Of a DNA stretch of 64,000 nt, positions 1-11,520 are shown piece after piece. Numbering within the stretch: position 1 is the first letter of the stretch; every line of letters starts with the position of its first letter. A program made the position numbers and the translations under genes. The stretch comes from Pseudorasbora parva (Eukaryota; Chordata; Actinopteri; Cypriniformes; Gobionidae). The notes under the pieces were generated by a model, which was given only the letters and a program-made list of their open reading frames with translations, did no database searches and had not been told where the DNA came from. The DNA lies in assembly GCF_024679245.1 (NCBI RefSeq), contig NC_090177.1, forward strand, positions 49,759,353-49,823,352. The letters are read 5' to 3'.

Positions 1-168
1 AATAAGGACATATCACACACGCAGACTCTTTTAAGACCCAGAAAATTGTAAAGATGTGTTCTTCTCATCTCAGTCAGCAGAAGTAGAAGAGGTTCAGTCA
101 AAACGCTGCATTACTGCATGAGGGATAATATGAGCCGTAAATCTCCCGCAAATCAATATATATATATA
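1..168. other. No gene recognised
   Basis: AT-rich flank ending in a TA run that supplies the target duplication of the following hAT-like element. I see no coding or RNA signal. Confidence 0.5.
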
Positions 169-169
169 T

Positions 170-738
170 TAGGGCCGGGACTTTAACCCGTTAATTAAGA
201 TTAATTACGCAAAAAATAAATAATAATTTTAACCACACTTATTTTTGCACCGCGGAACGTTTTTAAGTTGGAAACCCAACTAGCGTTCACAAGTCACGAC
301 AACAACAAACCACAGTGAACATGAGCGAAGAAGCTGATGAGAGCGCTTTGCTCGGCCCCGTGGATGGGAAATTTTGTTTTAAAAAACGAAAGGATGGAAG
401 CGTCGACAAGAGCATGGTAGTGTGCAAGCGATACAACAAGGAGTTAGCGTATCACCGCAGCACATCGAGCCTCAAATATCACAAATGTGCTTTTGCTAAA
501 CTTAATGGCAAACATTGCACTGGTCTGCTGGACTGAAATAAATAAACTATATTTTGTTGATTAAGCTTATGTATTCAGTCATTATTCAATGGGATACTAA
601 AAATACATGTGAACAATTACTTCTCATTGTTCCAGGTCAAATATTTATATGTGATTAAAATGCGATAAATTTCAATTAATTAATTACAAAGCCTCTAATT
701 AATTAGATTAATTTTTTTTTAATTGAGTCCCGGCCCTA
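170..738. mobile_element. Non-autonomous hAT-like DNA transposon
   Basis: The ends are inverted repeats starting TAGGGCCGGGAC (170 rightward; 738 leftward on the other strand). They are flanked on both sides by the same 8 bp, ATATATAT (162-169 and 739-746). An 8-bp duplication and a TAGGG-type terminus are standard for hAT elements. At 569 bp it is far too short for a transposase. The flanking TA-rich sequence makes the duplication less decisive than it would be in unique DNA. Confidence 0.8.
321..536 (+). pseudogene. BED zinc-finger relic of a hAT transposase
   Basis: The frame from the ATG at 321 runs 71 codons and ends at 536. It has an acidic start, a basic KKRKDGSVDK segment and then a partial BED-type pattern (VVCKRYNKEL, then YHRSTSSLKYH). 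Fish hAT transposases begin with such a BED finger; the second cysteine of the first pair is lost here (CKRY) and nothing downstream of the finger remains. It lies wholly inside the 170-738 element, so it is best read as a captured first-exon relic. A short expressed peptide cannot be excluded. Confidence 0.6.
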
Positions 739-765
739 ATATATATTGTTAGAGAGACAGATATA

Positions 766-788
766 GTATATATATATATATATAGATT
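766..788. repeat. TA microsatellite
   Basis: Short run of TA dinucleotides just right of the hAT-like element. Confidence 0.7.
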
Positions 789-864
789 ATATATAGTATA
801 TTTATATAATTTTGTGATACGACAGTCTTGGCATTTCATTTGGCTGTATGCTGAAATTATATTC

Positions 865-956
865 AACCCGCCAAAGTGGCTAGTGGGAGTGGCTGCCTTA
901 CCCGCCACAGCTGAAATCTACCCGCATTTGGCGGGTTGGCGGGTGTTAATGTCAAG
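865..956. repeat. GC-rich fold-back repeat with CCCGCCA/TGGCGGG motifs
   Basis: Contains alternating CCCGCC and GGCGGGT blocks that can fold on themselves. A related block occurs at 13588-13700, so this is a dispersed repeat, possibly a transposon terminus. Boundaries are approximate. Confidence 0.4.
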
Positions 957-960
957 CCCT

Positions 961-961
961 G

Positions 962-1008
<47 letters not shown>

Positions 1009-1009
1009 A
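961..1009. repeat. Compound (TA)n(TG)n microsatellite
   Basis: About ten TA units followed by about thirteen TG units. Short hydrophobic or Tyr-Ile-rich ORFs over it are repeat artefacts. Confidence 0.9.
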
Positions 1010-1049
1010 CTATGTTGACTCTTATTTATTAAATACTTTGGATAGGCAT

Positions 1050-1800
1050 TTGTCACCATGTTTGCCACATCCACACATGGGAAATGGGAAGCTGTCAACA
1101 CGGCGATCTGGGTGAAGGGCTTGGGAAGTAGTGGATCCAGAGAGACTGAAGTCGCAAATAGCATTAGTGGACATCGTTTTCAACAAGCGCTGGCTGAAGG
1201 ATGTCCACAAATACCTGCGTTTTAGGTAAGACACACAAATATAAATATATATTTGTGTATGTGTTAATATATATTAATGTGTGTGTGACTTCTTTTATAT
1301 CCAGCCGGATCAACAGCAGACCTGGAGTCATTCCAGAAGCATTGATATTTGACAGAAAGCGCTTTGCTTTCACTTCCCAGTTTATGAGGCAAGAGTTCTG
1401 CTGGCAGCTCTTGATTACAATTTCCACCGCAACAGACCAACAAGTACTGTGTGTGAGGGCAAACCAATGTACGTTTAGTATATGCAGTATTGTAAACACA
1501 CAGGCACACAGTGGTTTGGGATTGATAAGTGCTCTCAAGTTTGTCAGTTGTTGTAATGAGTAATTTACTTTTAATAGTTCATCATTGTTCCATTACACTA
1601 TGCGAAGCCTGTACAACAAACATGCAAGAATATACAGCTTGTACGCCCTGAAATCTGAAAAAACGTACAAATACATATGGGATGTCCAAGACCCGCAATG
1701 ACCCAAGAACACGGGGTGTGCTTCCCCCTGTACCGCCACCACCCATATCAGAGCTGATGCAGACACACGTCAGCAGAGGTCTTGGTATGTGATGCACATG
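1050..1800 (+). pseudogene. Decayed multi-exon transposase-like gene fragment
   Basis: One exon-like block at about 1153-1225 reads IALVDIVFNKRWLKDVHKYL and ends at a GTAAG donor. After a polypyrimidine stretch and an AG near 1303, a second block (about 1304-1475) contains YEARVLLAALDYNFHRNRP. A third (about 1600-1685) reads YNKHARIYSLYALKSEKTYK. These match, from memory, the C-terminal part of a widely dispersed fish transposon-associated protein whose superfamily I cannot name with confidence. Stops separate and interrupt the blocks, so it is a dead copy. Confidence 0.5.
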
Positions 1801-2160
1801 TGCACGCCATAACTTTGAACATTACCTTTGTCTGTGATTCAGTCGAGGTGGATTAACAATGTGTTTTGATCAATAAAATAATGTGCATTTCAAATGACAC
1901 TGCATTTCTTCCACAGGATCAGCTTTCCAGGAGGCTGCAGATTTTGAAAGATCCCTATTGCTGATCTAGACTGTTACTTCAAAATCAGCATGAAAAAGTG
2001 TGGTTTGTGTGTAAATAGCATTAATGATGAATACTGTTAATAATAAAGATATTTCAAATAACATTATTGACCATGGCACTGTCAATTTGTGTTTCATAAT
2101 GGAAAAATTGCTACAGCACAATTTTTAAAAAATAAGTTTATGAATTTATAGCCTTGAAAT
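1801..2160. other. No gene recognised
   Basis: AT-rich sequence; probably the tail of the decayed transposon-like copy to the left. Confidence 0.4.
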
Positions 2161-2510
2161 CTGGACGCACCCTAGCGGCAGCACATCTAATCTGCCCTTG
2201 AGTGTCGTCTAGCAACTCTCAATACACATCTGAGCTGTAAAAGCCAAACTCTAGTCAGGCCAATCACATCGTGTATAGAGTCGGTGGGCGGGGCTTAACT
2301 TAGTGACGGCCGAGTTTCGTTTGTGTGCTTCTAGTAAACACAGAAACTGGCGAACGGCGGCGGTCTTTCGAATCAGCTTTGACCGCGACTCTGGAAGACT
2401 TGTGTTAAGCTTTCCTCTGAGAAAAGAACAAAGAACGGCACATGAAGCTCTGCTTCACCTTCAGTGCTCTGGTTGGTTGTAGTGCTATCCTATCGCGTGA
2501 ATGACAAATG
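2160..2510. repeat. Dispersed fish repeat, copy 1
   Basis: GC-richer block ending in GTTGTAGTGCTATCCTATCG (2477-2496). The reverse complement of that end, with one mismatch, recurs near 13568-13588. The rest resembles a common cyprinid dispersed repeat. I cannot assign a family. Confidence 0.4.
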
Positions 2511-2534
2511 TAATGTACTCAAGCTCATGTTCCA

Positions 2535-2740
2535 AGCATGTACGAGTTTCTGTGTTCTGTTGAACACTAAAGATAATATATTTTGAAGAATGTTGGTTAA
2601 CCAGACTGACGGCAGCGATTGACTTCCATCGTTTTTCTTTTTTCTGCTACTGAAATCAATGGCTCATACATGTTTAGAACAACATGAGGCAGAGTAAATG
2701 ACATCTTTCATTTTTTGATGAACTCCAATTTATCATTTCC
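2535..2740. mobile_element. MITE fragment
   Basis: Contains a segment of the type TTGAACACTAAAGATAATAT ... GGCAGAGTAAATGACATC ... TTTTTGATGAACTCC. This resembles the end of an abundant cyprinid MITE, also represented at 15220-15632. Only one end is recognisable. Confidence 0.4.
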
Positions 2741-2754
2741 AAGTTAACAATTTC

Positions 2755-3111
2755 ATGTCTCTTTCAAATAAATTAAGATATAAAAATGTGGGACCTAATT
2801 GTATTCTTGCTACTATTAATTCCTTAGACCATGCAAATAAGATGATTTTGCTTGCCGATTTTAATCTTAATTGGCTGGATCGTTCGTCTATTCATGAGAA
2901 AAATGTATTTAATGGTCAATACCTTACTCATCTCATTACTGATCCAACAAGGGTAGATAATAAATCTAAGTCTCTTTTGGACTGGATTTTGGTTACTCAC
3001 CCAAATAGAATCTCTGATTCTGGTGTATTACATGATTGTTTTAGTGATCACCGAATTCTCTTTTGTATCTGGAAAATAAGACTACCCTGTCTGCCACCTA
3101 AGGCACTGTAA
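2755..3111 (+). pseudogene. LINE endonuclease C-terminal fragment
   Basis: The frame shows LLADFNLNWLDRSS (catalytic ..DFN.. motif), DPTRVDNKSKSLLDWILVTH and the terminal SDHR(I/V) motif of apurinic-type LINE endonucleases. The N-terminal half of the domain is absent, so the insertion is 5' truncated here or decayed beyond recognition. Confidence 0.75.
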
Positions 3112-3655
3112 GAAACTGAATACAGAAGCTTTTATTCAAGATTTAATAAGCATTAATTGATTGTCCAGATTTCAATTCATTCCTTATGATGAAGACACCT
3201 TGAACCTTCTTTGAGGTTCTTAAAGTCCTAGATAAACATGCACCTTGGACATCTATTAAGGTCAAAGGTAGTCATTTACCGTGGATTGATTGTGATTAAT
3301 TACGTTTATTTAAACAACAAGATAAATCCTGGGTCAGATACTGCACGACAAAGGACGCTGCTGATTGGTCGGAATATAAGAAATTAAGACACGCTTGTAC
3401 AACTAAAACAAGGAATGCTAAATCAAATTACTATAAGTACTCGTTAATTTTAAAAACCTAAAGCAATATTGGAAGAGACTTAACTCTTTAATTAATAAAA
3501 CCAATACAAATCTTCCTTCTAAACTTAAAGTTAACGATAATATTATTACTGAATGGCCAATGCCTTTAACCAGCACTTTTCTTCTGTTTGTTGTTCTCAA
3601 TCATCTGATTGTTCTTATTCTAACATAACACATTTTGTGAACCGACTGAGTCTGG

Positions 3656-4017
3656 TTTCTCTAAGGTTTATTTTTCTCCATCATGCCCTGATGGAGTTTC
3701 GGTTCCTTGCCACTGTCGCCTTTGGCTTGGCTTGCTCAGTTGGGGACACTAAAATTTTGATTAAAGTTATTCAACTAATTATACAAATAAAATTTATGAA
3801 TTAGGTCTTATTTAATTCTATAAACTATAATACTGATCTGCCAACATTGTCGCTATATGATAAATTAAAATAAGCCGATAACATCACTGTTTTCTCCAGT
3901 ACGACTGTACAGCCAAATCTAATTTTGTCGCAATATTATCCTGTTTGACACTGTGAAGCTGCTCTGACACAATCGTGATTGTAAAAGCGCTATATAAATA
4001 AAGTTGATTGATTGAAC
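3656..4017 (+). repeat. SINE-like/LINE-tail dispersed repeat, copy A
   Basis: Starts AAGGTTTATTTTTCTCCATC, includes GGCTTGCTCAGTTGGGGACA and ends AAGCGCTATATAAATAAAG followed by TTGATTGATTG. The same order recurs at 26050-26343, and its 3' part recurs inverted at 8570-8705. The conserved end plus simple-repeat tail is typical of fish SINEs and L2-type 3' ends. It lies inside the older LINE, so it inserted later. Confidence 0.65.
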
Positions 4018-4304
4018 AATACTTCATTTTAATTTTTAACAATTCATTCTTCTGATGTCCAACAGGCAATATCCGAAATAAAATCTTCTACTGGCGCTGG
4101 TCTTGATGGTCTAGACATTAAGTTTATTAAACTTTCTTCTCAGATCATAGCATTTCCACTATGTGATTTATGTAATTTATCACTTTCCACCTGTGTAATT
4201 TCATTAATGTGGACATTTGTGAAAGTAATACCACTACACAAAGGAGGAGATTTACATGATGTCAATAATTATAGATTATCTACATAATCAGTAATGTAGC
4301 CAAG

Positions 4305-5853
4305 CAGCGTGGTCTCATCGTTAATACGTAGGTATTAATACGTTACTTTCAAAGAGACTAAACGTACGTCTTAGTACGTTTGAAGAAGTGCTAAAATGTA
4401 AAATATAGACGTATTTGCAACATTTAAACGTAGTATTATTACATTTTTACAGCTAAAAAACGTAAAATATTTACGAATCCATCATGAAATCTTTTTTTTT
4501 AAGAATACAAAACTTTATTCTGGTAAAAACTTTTTTTGTTTTGTTATATCATAAAGATATCTATATAATTTCCCTTTGACCATTTTATTGATTAATGTAC
4601 GATCGCTTAACACTACCCCAAACCTAAACCTACCAATTTAATACAGAATATAAAGAACATAAAAGGTAAAACTTTGGAAAATGACGATTTTGGTAACAAT
4701 ATAGCATTACAAAAATATTTTGAACGGCTAATCCTACACTTACCCCTAAACCTACCCATTAGCATTTATTAAAACAACGTACTGTTATAAATCAAAGCAT
4801 AACAGACAGACCAGTGTACTCACAATAATTTATTTATTGCAAAAATGTCAAAAGCGGTACCAAAAGTAGTTCAAATGAAGATGTGTTGCAGTCGCAGTCC
4901 TCTCTGGTGGTATATAACGTTAATAGTTTTGTATGAGGTACAGAGCAGAATGTTAGCTTAGCTATTAATCAATGAAAATATTAATCCGGCTTCTCTCTGT
5001 GAAGTTGCGCGTTTCCCATTTCAAATACAAATCGACTGAAACACGGCATGTCAAAACCTGTGACGAAGCAGGCGAGAGCCAATGAGCGTTCGATGCCACT
5101 GCCGTAAATCATGTCGTAACGCTTCATGAGGGCGCGTTTTTTAAATTTTAATTTACAACGAGCGCGAGATTTGATGTTTACCGTCGCGCTACTGAGAGGA
5201 GATGAAGACTAATGGAGATGAAGATCACCGGGCTCAATTTTAGATTTGTTTCTCGCAAACATATGGATTCTAACGATTTGGATTACAGCGAACGAATAAA
5301 GTGTTGTGTTTTGTGAATTGATGTTGTGTTTTGGTGTATCTTGTGATCGCCAGTTGCTGAATAGGAGAAAATGCCTTTTTATGTCTGACAGCAAACAACA
5401 AGCTAAATACTACAAAATGGTTGGCAAGAATGTTATTCATCTGACGGTTTTAAAATTCAGCCTTCTTTTAACATTATCTAGTCATCCGAAATGAGTTTTG
5501 TAGTGATGTCACGAGAGCAAAATGTTATTTTATATTTCTGTTATTTTATATTAGGTTGATTAACTTAGTAAAATGCATTTAATAAATGTGACTGAAAACA
5601 TGTATTGATGTGACTATTGGATATAAAATAAACAATATTAATGCCACGATTTATGGGAGCCGGTGGCTGGCTGCTTACACGTTAACAGATACGTCGATAA
5701 TTTACATTTTAGTGCTGTCAATATTGTACATTTTAGTGCTGTTAATAAGTCAGTATTGTACGTTTTATTGTGTGTGAAAACGTTAGTAAATGTACTTGTA
5801 GTAGAATCACACTTTACGTAAAAATACTCACGTATTTTCATGAGATCACGTTG
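4305..5853. mobile_element. Non-autonomous TIR DNA transposon nested in the LINE
   Basis: The LINE reading frame is broken between 4304 and 5854 and resumes in register if 4305-5853 and one copy of AGCCAAG (4298-4304 and 5854-5860) are removed. The ends are imperfect inverted repeats: CAGCGTGGTCTCATCG on the left and CAACGTGATCTCATGA from the right, both followed by AATACGT. No transposase-length ORF lies in its 1549 bp. The 7-bp duplication and CA-CGTG ends do not settle the superfamily; hAT would give 8 bp. Confidence 0.75.
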
Positions 5854-5865
5854 AGCCAAGATATC

Positions 5866-6720
5866 TGAAAATATTATTTTTAAGCAACTAACTACATTTA
5901 TTAATGAGTTTTCCCTTCTGACACCAAATCAATCTGGGATTAGACCTAATCACTCTACATTAACAGCCCTTACAGCATTTACCAATTATATTTTTTCCTC
6001 ACAAGATAACAATAGGTTTACTGGTGCTCTTTTTATTGACCTTACTAACGCGTTTGACATGGTCAATCATTATACTTTCCTTGACAATGGTCTTTCTGAA
6101 TCAGCTGTTCTGGGGTTTAATTCTCATTACAGACATCAAAGCAGGTTTTTAGTGCTGCTCTCTCCCTGCCTAGAATAATGGAAACGGCTGGGATCTTCCC
6201 TAGGGCCCCTTTTATTTTCCATTTTTATCAATGATTTACCACAAATATGCTCAGACTGTCAGATTTATCTATATGCAGCTGATACAGTAATGTATACATC
6301 TCATCATGATATATCTAGGATTCAAACCTCTCTTCAATCTTGATTTCAATCTTATTCAAACATGGTTTTCTTCTAATCTGCTTTTATTGAATAAAAATAA
6401 GTCTTATAGCATGCTTTTTGCAACCAGACCTGCATCGAGTAAGCCATTTCTCTTGAGGTTAAATCCATGGACGGTACACCTCTAGAGAATGATGAGAAGT
6501 TTAAATATCTGGGTCTTTGGCTCGATTCCCAACTTACTTTCAGACCTCATATTGATTCTGTTGTAAAAAATATAAGCTTAAGCTTAAGAATACTATACTG
6601 CTACATTAATTGTTTTACAAAACAGATTAGGTTAAAAATGATTATTCAACTATTATTGCCTATAATTGCTTCTGCGGATGTTGTTTATAAGAACACACTG
6701 ACACCAATCGTAAGCCTTTG
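5866..6720 (+). pseudogene. LINE reverse transcriptase, central and C-terminal part
   Basis: Readable motifs in order: TPNQSGIRPNHSTLTALTAF, FIDLTNAFDMVNH (catalytic block A), SLGPLLFSIFINDLP, then LYAADTVMY in place of the YADD catalytic core (the first Asp is replaced by Ala). Then DEKFKYLGLWLDSQLTFRPH, the typical end of the domain. Several stops and frameshifts occur. The Asp loss alone would inactivate it. Confidence 0.8.
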
Positions 6721-7580
6721 AATGTGATCTACAATAGCCCATCATTGTCAAACGTCTCAGTCGCTGAATCTTCTTTCACTAAACGCTAGACGACCGTTTC
6801 ACTGGTTGCAGTTTGTTTATAAATGTATTTTCACAAATTACCCATCCTATTTGAAACAACACTTGATTCCATATCCATCATCCTATAGTTTACGAGACAC
6901 AGACTATATTTTCTGTTGTGTACCAAATATGACTAAGGAAATTGGGAGAAGAGATGTTAAATTTAAAGCCCCTTCTGGAATAGTTTACCAAAGTCTTTGA
7001 GATCTACCTCCTCTTTTCACCCGTTTAAGATGTCTCTTTTTGATCAACTGCATACAAGCTGCCACAGTTTTCTTCAGGCTTGAGGTGTTTTGTGTGTTTT
7101 AGTGTTTTTTATGTATGTGCGTCTCTGGGGGGAAGTAGGAGACCACTCAGCATTGATTTCTCGATGTTGGCCGGTCTCTTGGTTTTTTTCTGGAGCTGTA
7201 TATCTGTATATTTATTTATTATTTTTATGGCGTGTATATGTGTATGTGTATATATATGTATGAATATGTGTGTGTGTAAATGTATACATTGTCAATATGA
7301 ATGACCTTAACTGTTTATTTAATATTGAATGGATAGATTGGAGAAGTTAAGGGTGGTTTTGGTGTGTCGAAGAGCTTTTGTCTGGGTTTTGTTAGTATGT
7401 ATGTAGTGGATGTGTTTTTTTTTCTTTCTTCTTTTCTTATTTTCTCTTTTTTGTTGAGGAGGACCTCTGCTGGTGAAAGTGAGGGAAAGCGCTGTGTTGC
7501 AAAATGTTTTGCAACCAACACATCATCTTAGAAGCAAAAAGTGATTAAATGGATTGATTAATAAATTAATAAATTAATCA

Positions 7581-8569
7581 ATATATTCTATATGACATTA
7601 TACAACACAATCTGTTCCATTGCATACTCCTAGTAACTTAAACCAATAAAAATATGATTTTGTACTGTGAATGTGGAAATTTTTCCTGTTTGTAAACAAA
7701 TAAAACTCACAAATAAAGAAAGTATGCTAAATAAATGCATGCACACAAGGAAAAACACACACACTTTCACATGATCATAGTAGTAGTAGTATAGTAACCT
7801 ACAGACCAACGATGAACGGTAGGACAGATGGGCAAGGGCAGATGGGCAATTGTCATTTAGCAAAGTAAGAACTAATACAACAACTAAGAAACAAATGTGT
7901 AGGCTACAAAGTTGCACAAGTCAGGATTAGTGTAAATGTGTGTTAAACTCACAGCTCGAGCAGTGATGGAGCGCAGCATTATAAACAGAAACGCTCTGAG
8001 TCAAGAGCTGCTCGCGTCAACACTGCACTCTGCTTAATTAAATATCTTCGAATCGTTTCGTTTAAAAGTGGACATTTCAAGCTTTCTATACGCATATTTG
8101 TCATGTCTGTGAGGCGAGTAGGTGCTGAGTTTGGGTTTATTTATGAGACGCGCGCTCCAGTGCATGAGCAATGAAAGCGATCACTCCCACGACTTCACCT
8201 CGCGATTATAGTCTGCTATTTGCTTTTCATTTATTAAATCCAGGCAATTGGCCCAAGAAACTTTTTAAAATTAAGATACAAATTAAACAAAACAAAATAA
8301 ATGCTTTCTACAAAACAAAAACTTAATATTAAACTAAATATAACCACCAAAATCATTTCTGACCCACTCGCATCTTTTCACTCATCATAATCAGATGAAA
8401 TGTAAAAGTAATATTATAATATTTAAACATAATAATGAAGGAAAAAACACATTGTTTAATGGCTAGAACAAAGTGAGCTACAGATAAATGTCTGAGCTGG
8501 ATTTGAGCAGACACCAGTTTACCGATGAGCGGATCATGAGCGCGCGCCTGCGGATTATTGAGCGGAGTC
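7581..8569. other. No gene recognised; possible hAT-like interior
   Basis: AT-rich with a GC-richer island at about 7960-8220. It may be part of the hAT-like element whose terminus is at 8810-8923, but no left terminus was identified. Confidence 0.3.
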
Positions 8570-8705
8570 ACGTCAGCTTTATTTATAACCTATAGCGCTT
8601 TTACAATGATGATTGTTTCAAAGCAGCTTCAAAGTGTTAAACATGAAAATATTGCAACAAAATGTTATTCGGCTGTACAGGCGCTGTGGAGAAAACTGAA
8701 AACTA
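8570..8705 (-). repeat. SINE-like/LINE-tail dispersed repeat, copy B
   Basis: The reverse complement of the 3' part of the 3656-4017 repeat (CTTTATTTATAACCTATAGCG, CAAAGCAGCTTCAAAGTGTT). Confidence 0.6.
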
Positions 8706-8923
8706 AATGTAGTTTTATCATGAGCCTCACCAGTCCGCTTCGCTGCACTTTGCTCATTACAGGCTCGTTCTCGTCTAAACGCCCACGTATTGAACAATGG
8801 TCGGGTTTAAATCGGGCTCATGCTCATAATTACAGTTAATGTGTCGGGCCGGACCGGGCTCGGACACAACGTGCACGGGCTCGGGTAGGGTCGGGCTTGA
8901 TTTTTTTGAGCCCAATCTAACCT
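8706..8923. mobile_element. GC-rich hAT-like terminus
   Basis: Repeated GGGCTCGG/GGGCCGG blocks ending GAGCCCAATCTAACCTCTA, which read outward resemble the TAG-starting end of a fish hAT element. It abuts exactly the broken pseudogene at 8925. The partner end was not found. Confidence 0.35.
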
Positions 8924-8924
8924 C

Positions 8925-9216
8925 TACCAAGGAATAATTGTGGCAAGAGTCGAGCTGCAGAGTTCTCCATATACATTTGTTGATGCAGTCTTCCTCAAGT
9001 TGTCAGAAGCTAAATCAGCGACTGTTTTGACATGTTGATGAAGACGCTGAACAACATCGGTAAACAGGAGGGTGGATGGTTTATTAAAATGTCCTTCATG
9101 TAAAGTGGTTAAAGCTCCATGAGACACAATTTCCCACCACTTAGATTTATACAACTTTTTGAAAGTCTGGGTTGACTTAATCCTTGCATCATCTTCAGCC
9201 ATTAATGCTCTACAGT
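8925..9216 (-). pseudogene. Exon fragment of a decayed zinc-finger-type repeat gene, 3' piece
   Basis: The minus-strand frame reads AEDDARIKSTQTFKKLYKSKWWEIVSHGALTTLHEG and onward to CSSTLATII. It resembles, from memory, the C-terminal part of a dispersed fish protein family with a C2H2-like N-terminal motif. The reading frame is cut by the L2 LINE upstream and by the hAT-like terminus downstream. I do not know the family's function; tyrosine recombinase or transposon-related ancestry is possible. Confidence 0.4.
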
Positions 9217-9387
9217 GTATGAGGATTGATTGAACTTTATTGTCCATTCTGTTTGTCACAGAACAGAAATTTGACACTGGTGACATATACAAATTCACAC
9301 TACTACACAAAATCACACATTTACAAAACAAATACAGAAAAACATTTGACATTGTGTCAAAGAAAAGAAAAAAAGAAAGAGAAAATT

Positions 9388-9720
9388 CTACTTTAAAAAA
9401 CTGCGATTTAAAATAATCACTGCCATTGGGACAAACCATTTTTTATACACATTCCTTCTGGCCAAAGGAATTTTTAGTCTACGTCCGGATGGAAGCAATT
9501 CAAAGGTAGAATGAAGCGGATGAGTATGATCTTTAAAAATCGCAATTGCTGTTTTTTCCATGTCAAACAAGCCCTGAAGAGGCTGTTGTTTGTGCCCAGT
9601 AATCTTATTTGCTTGGTTAATTATTTGTGAAAGCTTTCTCTTGTATTTTAATGTTAAATTATTATACCATGTAACAATATTATATGTAAGAATACTCTCA
9701 ATCATTGATCGATATAGCAT
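9388..9720 (-). pseudogene. L2 ORF2 C-terminal region
   Basis: Reads RSMIESILTYNIVTWYNN, INQANKITGHKQQPLQGLF, DHTHPLHSTFELLPSGRRL and RNVYKKWFVPMAV. This is the conserved tail after the reverse transcriptase in L2 and CR1 elements; HPLH..FELLPSGRR is diagnostic. Confidence 0.8.
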
Positions 9721-9810
9721 GGATAAGGTGTGTGTGCACTAACGTTAAAACTTCTCAGTTTTCTAAGGAGACTCAGACATTGTCTTTTTATGGATATAAT
9801 CTACGTTACT

Positions 9811-10191
9811 TTAAAAGTTAAGTTTCTCATCAATAATGGTACCCAAATATTTTGAAACTTGCTCTATGGTTTTTCCTTTTATGACAACTGGTTTATATAT
9901 AGAGGCGGTATCTACTTTTGACTGATTTCTCAGACATAACTCTTTTGTCTTCTCAATATTAAGATGTAAGAAACTATTTTCAAACCAACCGATAATACTA
10001 TCAATGAACTCAAAGAATGGAGAGCAATTCATTTCGTTTTGACAGGAAACCAATGCCATATCATCAGCATACCTTATAAGATAAAGGTTATCGGCATTAC
10101 ACTGCAGTTCATTGATATCAACAGAAAACAGTGTTGGAGACAGTACACATCCCTGCGGTACCCCAGTGTTTAAAACCAAGCAGTCTGACAT
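9811..10191 (-). pseudogene. L2 reverse transcriptase core
   Basis: Contains NTGVPQGCVLSPTLFS, NADNLYLIRYADDMALVS (intact YADD catalytic motif) and KYLGTIIDEKLNF. Upstream pieces of the same protein are readable at 10816-10592 (VKPHKAPGPDGLKGKVLK) and 10564-10379 (LNDFRPIALTSVLCKCMERI), so the coding region is continuous apart from frameshifts. Confidence 0.85.
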
Positions 10192-11069
10192 GACATTATT
10201 ATTAATACAGACTTGCTGAGGTCGGATTTTTAAGAATTCTTTTAATCCATAAAATCATCCAACTACTGACACCTAAATCATTAAGGCGCTTTAGAAGGAG
10301 ATAGTATTAAAAGCAGACGAGAAATCCATAAAAAGTATTCGAACATATGTATTTGAATGATCTAGGTGTTGTTGAAACTTACTTATAAAAGTAACAGATG
10401 CATCCATAGTGCTCCTGTTGGCCCGATTGCAGAGGATCAATAGATGTCTCAATTTGGGATAACAATTCATTACACACTATACGCTCCATGCATTTGCAAA
10501 GAACTGATGTAAGTGCAATTGGGCGAAAGTCATTGAGTGATTTTACATGAGGTATTCTGGACACCGGGATGACAATAGAATTCTTCCAGGCTTATGGTAC
10601 AAAATATATGTCCAGAAATATTTGAAGCAGTTTTGTACACACATATCCCAGTTGTGCTGCACATTCTTTCAAGACTTTCCCCTTCAGGCCATCTGGGCCA
10701 GGTGCCTTATGTGGTTTGACTTTACGGAGCACTGTGACAAACTCTCTCTCCTGTATAGTCATAGACTCTGATTGAGTCATGTTTGGAAGTTCATTACTAC
10801 AAGTCGAATCATTCAAATTATTAAATTGTGAAAAAAAAAAGTATTGAGATCATTTGCAAAACAATGAGGGTCTTCATATTGTTGAACTTGGTGAATCTTT
10901 TATCTTACATTTTACTACCTTATTTAACTCTCTTACTTTCTGCTGATCATTTTGCCAGAAAGCGATTTTCTTCATATTTAGATAGTGTTTCAACTCTTTC
11001 TTAATCCACGGCTTATTATTTGGACAGATTCTGATATTCTTCGTTTGGACAACAGAATTTACACAGAAG

Positions 11070-11309
11070 TTAACAGCAGGTTATTGTGTCATTCAACAAT
11101 TCATAATTTCTACAGCAATCATCATCATCATAAAATAAGTCCCATTCAGTACACTCAAAACAGCCTCTTAACTCTTCTGTTGAATCTCTGGTCCATGTTT
11201 GAACCTGCTGAACGGCAGGCTTAATCCTCTTTAACACTTGCCTATATTTTGGGAACAAATGAATGACATTATGATCCGAGCGTCTCAGAGGTGGATGTGA
11301 CCTCAGAAC

Positions 11310-11356
<47 letters not shown>

Positions 11357-11454
11357 TTTATTTATAATGCACTTTTCATTCCGAAGTATCTCAAAGTGAA
11401 TAAAGGGAAAAAATAACAAAAATATGAATAACAAGTAAAAAAAATAAATAAAAA

Positions 11455-11520
<66 letters not shown>

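Larger units (their letters stand above)
2755..7580 (+). mobile_element. Rex1/jockey-superfamily-like LINE, degraded and twice interrupted
   Basis: Pieces of one LINE occur in order on the plus strand: endonuclease C-terminal part (2755-3111), linker (about 3270-3640), start of reverse transcriptase (about 4055-4304), the rest of reverse transcriptase (5854-6720), C-terminal region (6746-7000) and an AT/GT-rich 3' tail ending in ATTAATAAATTAATAAATTA near 7580. A SINE-like repeat (3656-4017) and a TIR transposon (4305-5853) interrupt it. Many stops and frameshifts show it is inactive. Assignment within the jockey superfamily (Rex1 or another CR1-related clade) is by general resemblance only. 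Confidence 0.7.

Noticed and set aside
9301..9400. Possible minus-strand gene start in the 171-codon ORF 8924-9439
   Set aside because: The first half is L2 3' non-coding sequence; only the part below about 9216 has protein-like content and belongs to the split pseudogene.
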